64,000 nucleotides of DNA from positions 1-64,000 of the forward strand of contig CALXIZ010000098.1 of assembly GCA_944388495.1 (NCBI GenBank), given 5' to 3'. The notes under the pieces were generated by a model. It was not told the origin of the DNA and did not search any database. It was given only the letters and a program-made list of their open reading frames with translations. The first letter of the stretch is position 1. Every line of letters begins with the position of its first letter. Origin of the DNA: an uncultured Clostridia bacterium. Lineage in GTDB: Bacteria > Bacillota > Clostridia > Peptostreptococcales > Anaerovoracaceae. A program made the position numbers and the translations under genes. This document shows positions 30,068 to 38,636 of this stretch, one piece after another.

Positions 30068-31756
30068 TTGTCAACACACAGATATATCGACCGGATCTGC
30101 TGTGCCGTGCTCCTCTTTACACTTCTGCTGACAGGGATATTCATCTGGGCAGCGGAATCAGGTGTCATTTCCGACGCATCCTCAGAGATGGAATATGAGG
30201 AAAAGCTCTTCGATGCTTCCTGTGTTCACACGATCGATATCATCATGGAGGACTGGGACGGATTTCTGGAAACCTGTGAAAACGAAGAATATACGCAGTG
30301 TTCTGTCATCGTCGACGGAGAGGCTTATGCGGATGTGGCTATCCGGGCGAAGGGAAATACTTCGCTGAGTTCGGTGGCAGCTTACGGCAATGACCGCTAC
30401 AGCTTTAAAGTGGAATTTGATCATTATGACAGCGGGAAAAACTATTACGGTCTTGATAAACTGAATCTGAACAACTGTATTCAGGATACCACCTATATGA
30501 AGGACTTTCTCTGCTACCAGATGATGAATGACTTCGGCGTCAGCGCACCTCTCTGCAGCTTTGTCTCGGTTTCGGTAAACGGAGAAAAGTGGGGACTTTA
30601 TCTGGCGGTGGAAGGCGTGGAAGACAGCTTCCTTCAGAGAAATTACGGTTCGGATCACGGTCAGCTGTATAAGCCGGACAGCATTAATCTCGGAGGAGGC
30701 CGGGGCAATGCACCGGATGAGGAAGAAGCGGAAAAACTGTTTGAACAGTCCGGAGGAAATGCCGGCGGCTTTGGAGAAAAAACAGAAGAGACAGCGGACG
30801 GAAACGATATTTCCTCAGAAACACGGCAGGAGATGCCGGAGTCCGGAGATTTTCCGGAAGAGATGCCGGAACCCGGTGACTTCGCGGGAAAAATGCCCGG
30901 AGGCATGGGCGGAGGTGACGACGTTTCTCTGATTTATACGGATGATGAGTATGACAGCTATTCCAATATTTTCGATAATGCGAAGACCGATATTACAGAT
31001 TCGGACAAGGACCGGCTGATCGAGTCACTGAAGCAGATGAATGAAGGCGAAAATATCGAATCTGTCGTCGATGTGGAGGAAGTGATCCGCTACTTTGTCG
31101 TTCACAACTTTGTATGCAATGCTGACAGCTATACGGGTATGATGATACACAATTACTATCTGCATGAGGAAGACGGACAGATGTCTATGATTCCATGGGA
31201 TTATAATCTGGCCTTCGGCGGATTCCAGTCGATGACGGATGCGACGGATACTGTCAATTATCCGGTCGATACGCCGGTGTTCGGAGGCACGACAGAGTCC
31301 AGACCTATGCTGGCATGGATTTTCAGCGATGAAAAATATACAGAACTTTATCATCAGTACTTCCGGGAATTTCTCACGGAATATTTCGACAGCGGATATT
31401 TTGAGGAGATGTTTGATTCTGTCATAGAAATGATCGCACCGTATGTCGAAGAGGATCCGACAGCCTTTTATACGTATGAGGAATTTCAGAACGGTACGCA
31501 GACGCTGAAGGAATTCTGCCTGCTGAGAGCGCAGAGCATAGACGGCCAGCTTTCCGGAAATATTCCGTCGGACAGCGAAGGACAAAGTGAGAACAGCTCG
31601 TCCCTTGTCGATGCTTCTGATCTCGATCTTTCCGCGATGGGAGATATGTCCGGCATGATGCAGGCAGGCCCGGGAGATTTCGGAGCGGGCGGAGGATTTT
31701 CGGGCGGAAAATCTCTGACTGAGAGCGGCGGTGATCCGCCCGGTTCCGGAGAATAG
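30068..31756 (+). CDS. CotH-family kinase, membrane-anchored and surface-exposed
   Basis: A 562-residue protein. A TTG start at 30068 is favoured: TAGGAGGAG lies 6 bases upstream and the codons then encode an N-terminal membrane anchor (about 10-30). The CotH kinase domain shows AIRAKGNTS, KLNLNNCIQDTTYMKDFL, the loop NFVCNADSYTGMM and the metal-binding MIPWDYNLAFGG. CotH proteins are atypical protein kinases, acting on spore coat proteins in Bacillus. Between about 220 and 290 lies an acidic Gly/Met/Pro-rich insert with MPEPGDF-like repeats, and the C-terminus is Gly-rich. Last gene of the VTC operon. Being outside the cell, it would need an extracellular phosphate donor, perhaps supplied by its operon partners. 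Confidence 0.87.
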   Translation: MSTHRYIDRICCAVLLFTLLLTGIFIWAAESGVISDASSEMEYEEKLFDASCVHTIDIIMEDWDGFLETCENEEYTQCSVIVDGEAYADVAIRAKGNTSLSSVAAYGNDRYSFKVEFDHYDSGKNYYGLDKLNLNNCIQDTTYMKDFLCYQMMNDFGVSAPLCSFVSVSVNGEKWGLYLAVEGVEDSFLQRNYGSDHGQLYKPDSINLGGGRGNAPDEEEAEKLFEQSGGNAGGFGEKTEETADGNDISSETRQEMPESGDFPEEMPEPGDFAGKMPGGMGGGDDVSLIYTDDEYDSYSNIFDNAKTDITDSDKDRLIESLKQMNEGENIESVVDVEEVIRYFVVHNFVCNADSYTGMMIHNYYLHEEDGQMSMIPWDYNLAFGGFQSMTDATDTVNYPVDTPVFGGTTESRPMLAWIFSDEKYTELYHQYFREFLTEYFDSGYFEEMFDSVIEMIAPYVEEDPTAFYTYEEFQNGTQTLKEFCLLRAQSIDGQLSGNIPSDSEGQSENSSSLVDASDLDLSAMGDMSGMMQAGPGDFGAGGGFSGGKSLTESGGDPPGSGE

Positions 31757-31761
31757 ACGGA

Positions 31762-31786
31762 CGCGGGCCGGGAAAAACGGCCCGCG
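31762..31786. terminator. GC-rich hairpin between convergent cotH and thiD
   Basis: CGCGGGCCG (31762-31770) pairs with CGGCCCGCG (31778-31786). There is no T-run after it on either strand, so it may work as a barrier or weak terminator for both converging operons. Confidence 0.45.
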
Positions 31787-31816
31787 GGACAGCGGAGAGA
31801 CGGGAGAGGCCCGTCT

Positions 31817-32611
31817 TCAGCGGATGCTGTATGTGTGATCGAGCGGTCCGTTTCCGTGTCCGAGATCCAGGCCGGAGGCGATGGCGCCGGTGACATATTC
31901 CTTTGCGAGGAGGACACTTTCCTCGGCGGAGCGGCCTTCCGCAAGGCGGCAGGCGACGGCGGAGGAAAGTGTGCATCCGGTTCCGTGAGTATTCGCGGTG
32001 GCGATCCGCTTTCCGTAAAACCAGCGGGCAGTATCCGTGTCGAGAAGAAAATCATCGGCCGTTTCGCCGAGATGTCCGCCCTTGATGAGAACAGCGCAGG
32101 CGGTGCCGGGGATCAGATCCGCAATCCGTGCGGCGGCTTTCTGCACATCGTCCGGTGTCTTTATGCTCATGCCGCAGAGAGCCTCCGCCTCGGGAATATT
32201 CGGCGTGATAACTCTGGCGAGAGGAAAAAGCTCCTGTACGAGAGTCTCTGCGGTACTGTCCCGCATGAGCTTTCCTCCGCTGGTGGCGACCATGACGGGA
32301 TCGACGACGATATTTCCGGCTTCGTATTCTCTCAGCTTTTCCGCGACGATGCGGACGATATCGGGATTGGATACCATTCCGATTTTGACGGCATCCGGAC
32401 GGATGTCACGGAAAACGCAGTCGAGCTGAAGCGCCGCAAATTCGGCGGAGACTTCCGAGATGCCGAAGACGCCGGTGGTATTCTGTGCTGTCAGCGCTGT
32501 GATGACGCTCATGCCGTACATATCATGAACGGCGATTGTCTTCAGATCGGCCTGAATCCCGGCGCCTCCGCTCGGATCAGAGCCTGCGATGGTGAGAATT
32601 TTTTTTATCAT
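31817..32611 (-). CDS. thiD: Hydroxymethylpyrimidine/phosphomethylpyrimidine kinase
   Basis: A 264-residue ribokinase-fold enzyme of normal ThiD length. Family motifs are clear: TIAGSDPSGGAGIQADLKT at the start, DPVMVATSGGKLM in the middle, and TANTHGTGCTLSSAVACRLAEG with the catalytic Asp-like anion hole region. It phosphorylates HMP to HMP-P and then HMP-PP in cytosolic thiamine synthesis and salvage. AAAGGAG precedes the ATG. It is the last gene of the minus-strand run CytX-ThiE/HAD-ThiD, 14 bases after the fusion gene. thiC and thiM are not in this window, so the locus looks like HMP salvage. Confidence 0.95.
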   Translation of the reverse strand: MIKKILTIAGSDPSGGAGIQADLKTIAVHDMYGMSVITALTAQNTTGVFGISEVSAEFAALQLDCVFRDIRPDAVKIGMVSNPDIVRIVAEKLREYEAGNIVVDPVMVATSGGKLMRDSTAETLVQELFPLARVITPNIPEAEALCGMSIKTPDDVQKAAARIADLIPGTACAVLIKGGHLGETADDFLLDTDTARWFYGKRIATANTHGTGCTLSSAVACRLAEGRSAEESVLLAKEYVTGAIASGLDLGHGNGPLDHTYSIR

Positions 32612-32625
32612 TTATTCTGCTCCTT

Positions 32626-33933
32626 TCATCTGAGCCCCGGCCATTCTTCAAAGGAATTGAGATAAAGTGAGGCGATCGTGCGGATCGTTTCTATGTCAGA
32701 GGCGGAATTGTCGTCGTAGACGGCCGCTACGGGAAAGCCGGCGGACGCCGCAGAGCGTACGGCGTGAAGGACGTCTTCAAAGACGAGAGTCTGATCCGGA
32801 GCGGTTCCCAGACGTTTTGCCGCTTCGATATAGATCTGAGGGCTTCTCTTGGAAATACCGAGTTCTCCGCAGGTGAGAATATCGCGGAAAAAAGGAAGAA
32901 GTCCGAGTCTTTCAAAAGCCGGAAGAATCAGATCTCTGTCGGTGGCCGTAGCGACACACAGCGGGATTCCCGCTGCATAAAGCTCTTTTATGACGCGCAC
33001 AACACCGGGCTTGCAGCCCAGGTGCAGACGGTAATCATCGCGTACCATCTGCAGAACACGGGCTTTGATCTCTTCCGCGGTTCCGGGGATGCCGAACTGT
33101 GCGCGGAACAGCTCCGCTCCCTCGTCGAGAGTGACAGCCTGCAGTCTCTGACCGATATTTTCAGGAAGAGACACCCCGTTTTCTTTCAGAAAACGGTATC
33201 CGAGCGTGCTCCACATTTTCATGGAGTCGAGAATCGTCCCGTCCACGTCGAAGATGGCGCCGCGGATCTGATCTGCGGAGAGAGAAAACGCGCTGCCGAT
33301 TCCTGCGCGGTCGAGTCCGGCGATGAGGTCCTGTGCGGCCCGTTTCGGATTTTCCGAGGCAAAGAGAGCGGAAACGACAGCGATGCCGTCGATGCCTGTC
33401 CCCCGAAGAAGGTCTGTGTTGGCGGAATTGATGCCGCCGATGGCCACGACGGGAATCGTCACTGCGCTGCAGATTTCCGCAAGCGTTTCCGGAGAAACGG
33501 GAACGGTATTTTTTTTTGTCGGAGTAGGAAAGACGGCTCCCACTCCGAGGTAATCGGCGCCGTCTTTTTCCGCCTGCACGGCTTCCTCCGCCGTATGTGC
33601 GGAGACACCGAGAATTCTGTCCTCGCCGATCATACGGCGTATCTGCCGGACGGAGCCGTCCTCCTGTCCGATATGAACGCCGGCAGCGCCGCACTGCACG
33701 GCGATGTCCGCTCTGTCATTGATAATCAGAGGCACGGCATATCTGTCTGTGACGGCGAGAACCTCTTCTGCGAGCTTCAGAAGCCGGCTGTCATCTGCGT
33801 TCTTTTCCCGGAGCTGAATCATGGATGCTCCGCCCTTTATGACCTCCTCCACAGCCTGCGGGAGGCGGAGTCCGTGAAGATTTCCGCTGTCTGTAACGGC
33901 ATACAGGCGGAGTTTTTTTCTGTCTGGTCTCAT
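32626..33933 (-). CDS. thiE: Fusion of thiamine-phosphate synthase (ThiE) and a HAD phosphatase
   Basis: A 435-residue two-domain protein. Residues 8-208 are ThiE: GGASMIQLREK, INDRADIA, GVHIGQED, LGVGAVFPTPTKKN and VVAIGGIN are all present, so HMP-PP plus thiazole phosphate should give thiamine phosphate. Residues 225-435 are a beta-phosphoglucomutase-like HAD hydrolase, with nucleophile Asp229 in FDVDGTILDS, the motif II Thr in CVATATDRD, Lys in ISKRSPQIY and VFEDVLHAV. A phosphatase joined to ThiE could dephosphorylate a pathway phosphate (thiamine phosphate or an HMP or thiazole phosphate), but the substrate is not known. Both halves keep active-site residues. 12 bases separate it from the permease stop and 14 from thiD. 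Confidence 0.92.
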   Translation of the reverse strand: MRPDRKKLRLYAVTDSGNLHGLRLPQAVEEVIKGGASMIQLREKNADDSRLLKLAEEVLAVTDRYAVPLIINDRADIAVQCGAAGVHIGQEDGSVRQIRRMIGEDRILGVSAHTAEEAVQAEKDGADYLGVGAVFPTPTKKNTVPVSPETLAEICSAVTIPVVAIGGINSANTDLLRGTGIDGIAVVSALFASENPKRAAQDLIAGLDRAGIGSAFSLSADQIRGAIFDVDGTILDSMKMWSTLGYRFLKENGVSLPENIGQRLQAVTLDEGAELFRAQFGIPGTAEEIKARVLQMVRDDYRLHLGCKPGVVRVIKELYAAGIPLCVATATDRDLILPAFERLGLLPFFRDILTCGELGISKRSPQIYIEAAKRLGTAPDQTLVFEDVLHAVRSAASAGFPVAAVYDDNSASDIETIRTIASLYLNSFEEWPGLR

Positions 33934-33945
33934 AGTATCTATCCT

Positions 33946-35412
33946 TTATTTATCTGTTTCTTTTTCTTTATTTCTTTCTTTCCGGCTTTCTTCCGGATCA
34001 CGCTTCAGCTTCTTCTGCGCTGCTCTGCAGAGAATCAGAAGCTCATCAGGAATACGGGAAAGATATCCTGTGATGATGCGGGCGGCTGACACCAGAGCGA
34101 AGACGGACAGCGCGCTGCCGGCGGGAGTCATATTTTCCTCGAGAATATGGAAAAGAAGAAAGCCGAAGATCCACAGAATGAAGTTTCCGGACCGGATGAC
34201 CGGACAGCTTTCTTCTTCAGTCTCCCGTGCGCCGTTCCTCCGGACGAAAGTCTCCTTTTTGTCAGAAGCTCCGTTTCTGCCGCCTGTACATGCCTCTCTC
34301 TTTATGCGGACGGCCTGAAGAAAATCTGATATGAAAACAGCGGTCATCGGTATGAAGGCGGACGTCACAGGAAAGAAGTATTCGCCGAAGCGGTCCGCGG
34401 GAACGGCTGCGGCGAAGAGGAAGGCTGCCGTTCCGGCTGCTATGGCTCCTTTTTGCCCGTCTATTTTATCACAGATAAATGCGAAATTCACTCCCGCAAA
34501 GCGGAGGCACAAAAAGGCGGACAGGGAGACGGGAAACAGAAGCAGAATCGCTCCTGCGCCTGAAACAGCGGACGAGGACAGAATTTCCGCGATATCCGGC
34601 ATTCTGAGAGCAATCACAAGGCCGCTCAGGAGTGCCGTGCAGCAGCCGGCGATGAAGGCGAACGCGGAAACGGCGGACACGCAGAAGACACGGTGAAACC
34701 GTCCGGCGCCGCGATTTTCGCCGGAGAGTCCGGAGGCGTCAGCTCTGATCCGCACTGACGCTGTGTAATCAGCGATGAGAGGCAGGCAGAAGAGAGGTAA
34801 AGCCGCGGAAAGGCTGACGATATCGCCGAATCCGGCGCGGTAGCCGGAAAAAGAGAAAGAACTGCCGTCCTCCGCGCTTTCGCGGAAAAGAAGCAGAAGA
34901 AACAGAAGCATCGATACGGCGGACAGAACACAGACAGGCGTGAGTTTCTTCGGACCGGAAAGCAGCAGGAGAAGGACAGTGATTCCGGCGGGAAGGATCA
35001 GCAGCGTCTGTACGGCAGCCTGTGAAAGAGAAAGGCCGCAGGCGGAGACGAAGAGCGGAGACAGCATGACGGCGCTTTTCCGTATCAGAAAGGCTGTCCA
35101 GAAGATCATCTGCACGAGATTGAGTACGGCGAAGAAGACGGCGCCGGCCTGTCCGAAGGAGGAGACGGATGCTTCGGTGAACCGTCCGGCAGATATTTCA
35201 CCGTTTTTTCCGATGAGGAAGAAGAGAAAACCTCCGGCCAGCTGGCCTGTGATCAGTGCGGCTGCGCCGGCACTTCTGCCCAGAGGGGCGGCCGCCATAC
35301 CGGCGCAGACGGCGGGAAGACAGAATGCCGCGCAAAACCAGATCAGACCGGCCTGCAGTACGGGTCTGTATTTTCCGGCCGGATTTTGAATACTGTTGTC
35401 TCTGTTTTTCAA
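33946..35412 (-). CDS. CytX-like NCS1 permease, probable hydroxymethylpyrimidine transporter
   Basis: A 488-residue polytopic protein with about 12 hydrophobic segments. The opening GLIWFCAAFCLPAVCAGMAAAPLG and SSFGQAGAVFFAVLNLVQMIFWTAFLI match the CytX branch of the cytosine/purine (NCS1) permeases, associated with HMP uptake when linked to thi genes. The start is TTG at 35412: AAAGGAG lies 7 bases upstream of it, whereas the longer frame has no good site. A charged, Arg/Lys/Glu-rich loop near residues 395-425 precedes the last helices, and the tail is highly charged. First gene of the thiamine operon. No TPP riboswitch pattern is visible upstream. Homology is moderate, so the family assignment carries some doubt. 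Confidence 0.72.
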   Translation of the reverse strand: MKNRDNSIQNPAGKYRPVLQAGLIWFCAAFCLPAVCAGMAAAPLGRSAGAAALITGQLAGGFLFFLIGKNGEISAGRFTEASVSSFGQAGAVFFAVLNLVQMIFWTAFLIRKSAVMLSPLFVSACGLSLSQAAVQTLLILPAGITVLLLLLSGPKKLTPVCVLSAVSMLLFLLLLFRESAEDGSSFSFSGYRAGFGDIVSLSAALPLFCLPLIADYTASVRIRADASGLSGENRGAGRFHRVFCVSAVSAFAFIAGCCTALLSGLVIALRMPDIAEILSSSAVSGAGAILLLFPVSLSAFLCLRFAGVNFAFICDKIDGQKGAIAAGTAAFLFAAAVPADRFGEYFFPVTSAFIPMTAVFISDFLQAVRIKREACTGGRNGASDKKETFVRRNGARETEEESCPVIRSGNFILWIFGFLLFHILEENMTPAGSALSVFALVSAARIITGYLSRIPDELLILCRAAQKKLKRDPEESRKERNKEKETDK

Positions 35413-35564
35413 TGAGTCTCTCCTTTCTGCCGGCGAAGAACGGACGGGCGGAAGCTGCGGAGACCGTTTTTCGGAAAAGGGCAGATATGAAAAAGCTGAA
35501 TTTATACTGTAATAATTCATATTGCGGAGTGAGCGGTTTCATCACCGAAACAGAAACAAAAAAG

Positions 35565-35589
35565 AAAAAATCCGGGGGGAAAACCCCGG
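35565..35589 (-). terminator. Terminator of the unrecognised minus-strand gene
   Basis: On the minus strand CCGGGG (35589-35584) pairs with CCCCGG within 35577-35572, with a T-rich loop, followed by TTTTTT (35570-35565). It separates this gene from the thiamine operon. Confidence 0.85.
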
Positions 35590-35602
35590 CGGAAGTGACG
35601 GA

Positions 35603-36568
35603 TCAGAGCAGAATGCGGTAGATCCATCCGTTTTCTTCGATCAGTACAGTATTTCCTCTGCAGGAGTATCCGTCGAGAGGCAGACTCTCCTCACGGTCGC
35701 ACAGGACTCTGCAGGGAACAGGGTCGGTGGCGTCGGAACCGAGCCATACGGTGGAAGGAACGGAAAAGTTCCTGTGAGATGTCTTTCTTTCATCGTGAAG
35801 AATCTCTCTGCCGCCGGAGAAGGAAATGAGATAGCCGCTGTGGTTCTGCGCTTCGGTCAATCCCTCGATTACCGTCCCGAACAGGCAGTTTCTGTCGATA
35901 TATGAAATGTCGCCGGGAGCGAGACGTATGATGGGATCCTCCAGATCCACAGCGATCAGCGCGCGGTCCTCGGAATCGATATTCAGCTCTGTGATGACAG
36001 TGTTTCTGTTGTCGGAAAACATGTGAAGCAGGTTTCCGTCGGTGTCGTACCATTCCAGGAGGGGAAGGATCGTGCCGTTCTGTCCGATTCCCGCATGCTC
36101 GATGCTGAGATCCGCCACAGGCATGGAATCGAAGCCGCAGGTATCGCTGAAATAGCAGCTGTTGTCATATCCGATCAGAATATGCCCCTGCCGGTTGACC
36201 ATACAGCGGCGGACTTCGCTTCCGAGGATTTCAGTGCTCAGAACCTCAGGGGGCTGTCCCGCCGACAGGCGCAGGCGCATCATATACTCTGAGGTGCCGT
36301 CGTAGAGCAGAAGGATCCAGACATCCTCCGTCTGGCGCGCTGCAAAAAAGATCTCGTCCCGGAGAGGGATTTCACAGAAAAAGTCACTGTTGCTGCACTC
36401 TCCGACGATACCCAGAGCATAGGTGCCGCTTTTTTTGTGGCAGAACAGGAGGGCTGTTCCGAAAAAATCATCGGGATTGAAGGTGAGAAGATTCCAGTCA
36501 TCCCGCTTTTCCCCGGGGATACAGCGATTCCAGGGATATAATTTTTCTGCTGTAAAATCTTTTGTCAT
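35603..36568 (-). CDS. Conserved-looking protein of unknown function
   Basis: A 321-residue soluble protein with no signal peptide or membrane helix, which I do not recognise. It is rich in beta-strand-like stretches with aromatic residues and turns, such as VWILLLYDGTSEYMMRL, GHILIGYDNSCYFSD and ENGWIYRILL. The pattern of repeated strands with GN/DN turns would fit a WD40- or beta-propeller-like fold, but I cannot count blades with certainty. AAAGGAG lies 7 bases before the ATG, so translation is likely. It stands alone between the prepilin peptidase and the thiamine operon, with its own terminator. Confidence 0.65.
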   Translation of the reverse strand: MTKDFTAEKLYPWNRCIPGEKRDDWNLLTFNPDDFFGTALLFCHKKSGTYALGIVGECSNSDFFCEIPLRDEIFFAARQTEDVWILLLYDGTSEYMMRLRLSAGQPPEVLSTEILGSEVRRCMVNRQGHILIGYDNSCYFSDTCGFDSMPVADLSIEHAGIGQNGTILPLLEWYDTDGNLLHMFSDNRNTVITELNIDSEDRALIAVDLEDPIIRLAPGDISYIDRNCLFGTVIEGLTEAQNHSGYLISFSGGREILHDERKTSHRNFSVPSTVWLGSDATDPVPCRVLCDREESLPLDGYSCRGNTVLIEENGWIYRILL

Positions 36569-36756
36569 CAGGTCTCCTTTTAATCAGATATCGTATGAAA
36601 TTACCGGAATTATACTTTATTTTTGCGTATTTGAAAATATGTGAAAAGGGATTCGTCTGCATTTTTTGCCCCAAAGAGAGGTCTGTCCCTTTTTCCGTCC
36701 TGCGCGGCCGCGGAAACTTCTCTCTGCAGGAAGGACTGCGGGCTGCGGAGCAGGCC

Positions 36757-37590
36757 TCAGACTGCAGGCTGAGCAAAGAGACAGACGGAAAAAGCGCAGA
36801 ATATCCGCGGCGCCATCGGCAGGGATCCGGAAATTCCGCCGCGGCCGGACAGCAGGCTGCGGAATGCGGAGCGGACGCACAGCAGGGAAGAAAGAAAAAT
36901 CATCTGAAAAATACTTCCGATGCCGAGAAATATGCCGCAGGCAGTGATCAGCTTGATATCGCCCATGCCGATTCCCTCTTTTCTCAGCGAAAGAAGAGAG
37001 AAAAGAGCGGCGGCAAGCATGGTCAGCAAAGCGGCGATTCCGCCGGACAGGCGTGATGCGGCAGAAAGAAGAAGACCGTCTGCCGTACCGCCGGACATGC
37101 AGAGGGCGGATAAAAGACCTGCCGCAGTCAGAAACAGGCTGACCTGATCGGGAATAATCTGATAAATCACGTCGCTCTGCACCGCTGCGGCGAGTGCCGT
37201 GAGACAGAGTACGGACACGGCGCATTCTGTCTGCGCGGAAAGGCTGCGGGAGAAGCGGGAGGAGAGCAGAAGACTGACCGCGGCAGCGCAGAAAAAAGAA
37301 GCTTCATATGTGCGGTGCGGCATGTCCTCCTGTGTGCGGCCCGACGGATTCACGAGGCGCGGCATATTATGCGGACAGAAGGAAAAGAGCGCGGCGGCCT
37401 GCGGCCGCATGCCGGGAATATGGACGCCTCTGACGGTCTCCTGCGCATCGCAGAGCCAGCCGGCGGGCATACTGCTGTACAGCGCGGCCGCCGCCGTGCC
37501 GGCCCGGACGCCTGCCGCCAGAAAGAGAGCGGTGAAAAAGACGGTGAATGATATACAGGACGGGTACGCCTGGATGTCTGTCGGATTCAT
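36757..37590 (-). CDS. A24-family prepilin peptidase-like protein
   Basis: A 277-residue membrane protein. The two catalytic aspartates of type IV prepilin peptidases are present: Asp140 in VQSDVIYQIIPDQ and Asp211 in GIGMGDIKLI. Hydrophobic helices surround them. The N-terminal part is atypical: it lacks the paired CxxC zinc motif of PilD and has its own Ala-rich helix with a Cys-containing loop instead. A24 peptidases cleave leader peptides of pilins and related exported proteins at the membrane; some archaeal and bacterial relatives have other targets. No pilin, ATPase or secretin gene lies near. AAGGAGA precedes the ATG. Confidence 0.8.
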   Translation of the reverse strand: MNPTDIQAYPSCISFTVFFTALFLAAGVRAGTAAAALYSSMPAGWLCDAQETVRGVHIPGMRPQAAALFSFCPHNMPRLVNPSGRTQEDMPHRTYEASFFCAAAVSLLLSSRFSRSLSAQTECAVSVLCLTALAAAVQSDVIYQIIPDQVSLFLTAAGLLSALCMSGGTADGLLLSAASRLSGGIAALLTMLAAALFSLLSLRKEGIGMGDIKLITACGIFLGIGSIFQMIFLSSLLCVRSAFRSLLSGRGGISGSLPMAPRIFCAFSVCLFAQPAV

Positions 37591-37713
37591 GGTTTCTCCT
37601 TAAATTGAAAAAATTTCCATATAACGGATAGATGCAGTATAACATGGAAAATATTTACAATCAAGTGCGATTTCAGGAGGCGGACAGGTGAAATGCCTGA
37701 ACAGCGTGAAAGA

Positions 37714-37742
37714 TTGCAAGCATACATATCGGATGATATAAT
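37714..37742 (+). promoter_or_regulatory. Promoter of the truA operon
   Basis: TTGCAA (37714-37719) and TATAAT (37737-37742), spacer 17 bases. The leader would be about 35 nt. Confidence 0.75.
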
Positions 37743-37781
37743 AAATCTGATTACTTACAGACAGAATACGGGCATGTGACG

Positions 37782-38576
37782 ATGGAGAAAAATATATTGC
37801 TGACAATCGAATACGACGGCACCGGATTTTCAGGATGGCAGCGCCAGCCGGGAAAGCGGACGGTTCAGGGAGAGCTGGAGCGCGTGCTTTCGGTACTGTG
37901 TGCCTGTCCCGTTCAGATCGACGGGACGGGACGGACTGATGCGGGTGTTCACGCGCTCGGACAGTGCGCTTCTTTCAGCGGGGAGTTCGGAATTCCCACC
38001 GGCAGAATCGCTCAGGCGGCTAATGATATGCTGGCTGAGAGCCGGCTGCGGGGTGGAGATATCCGGATTCTTTCCGCAAGGGAGGTAAGACCGGGATTCC
38101 ACGCGCGTTTCAGCGCACGGGGCAAAAAGTACGTCTACCGGATCCGGAATGCGCACAGGATGCCGGTATTTCTGAGAAATTACCGCTATCATGTCAGAAC
38201 ACCGCTCGATATCGGTGCGATGCGGACTGCCGTAAAGGCTTTTGAAGGAACTCACGATTTTGCCGGCTTCATGGCGGCAGGAAGCAATCTGAAGGGAAGT
38301 ACAGTCCGCACGGTATGGGAGGCATCGGTGACAGCGCAGGCGCAGCAGGAGGAGCAGGACGGATGTGATATTGAAATCTCTGTCAGCGGAGACGGCTTTC
38401 TTTATAATATGGTACGCATCATGACGGGGACGCTGGTGGATATCGGAAGCGGAAAAATATTTCCGCAGCAGCTGCCCGGTATCATCGCTTCGAAAGACAG
38501 GGGGCGTGCGGGTCATACGGCTCCGCCGCAGGGTCTCTATATGGCTGAGGTGTACTACGACGAAGAAAGCCTGTAA
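37782..38576 (+). CDS. truA: tRNA pseudouridine(38-40) synthase
   Basis: A 264-residue TruA. GTGRTDAGVHALGQ holds the catalytic Asp53, and YRIRNAHRMPVFLRNY and GDGFLYNMVRIMTGTLVDIGSG are family hallmarks. It makes pseudouridine at positions 38-40 of the anticodon arm. The ATG at 37782 is favoured over GTG at 37776 because homology begins with the KNILLTIEYDGTGFSG strand; the ribosome site is weak in both cases. A clear promoter lies 40 bases upstream. It is followed after 60 bases by the deaminase gene. Confidence 0.95.
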   Translation: MEKNILLTIEYDGTGFSGWQRQPGKRTVQGELERVLSVLCACPVQIDGTGRTDAGVHALGQCASFSGEFGIPTGRIAQAANDMLAESRLRGGDIRILSAREVRPGFHARFSARGKKYVYRIRNAHRMPVFLRNYRYHVRTPLDIGAMRTAVKAFEGTHDFAGFMAAGSNLKGSTVRTVWEASVTAQAQQEEQDGCDIEISVSGDGFLYNMVRIMTGTLVDIGSGKIFPQQLPGIIASKDRGRAGHTAPPQGLYMAEVYYDEESL

Positions 38577-38636
38577 ATCATACAGATCATACATCATACG
38601 GAGAATGGACCGGATTTCCATTTCAGGAGAAAGTAT

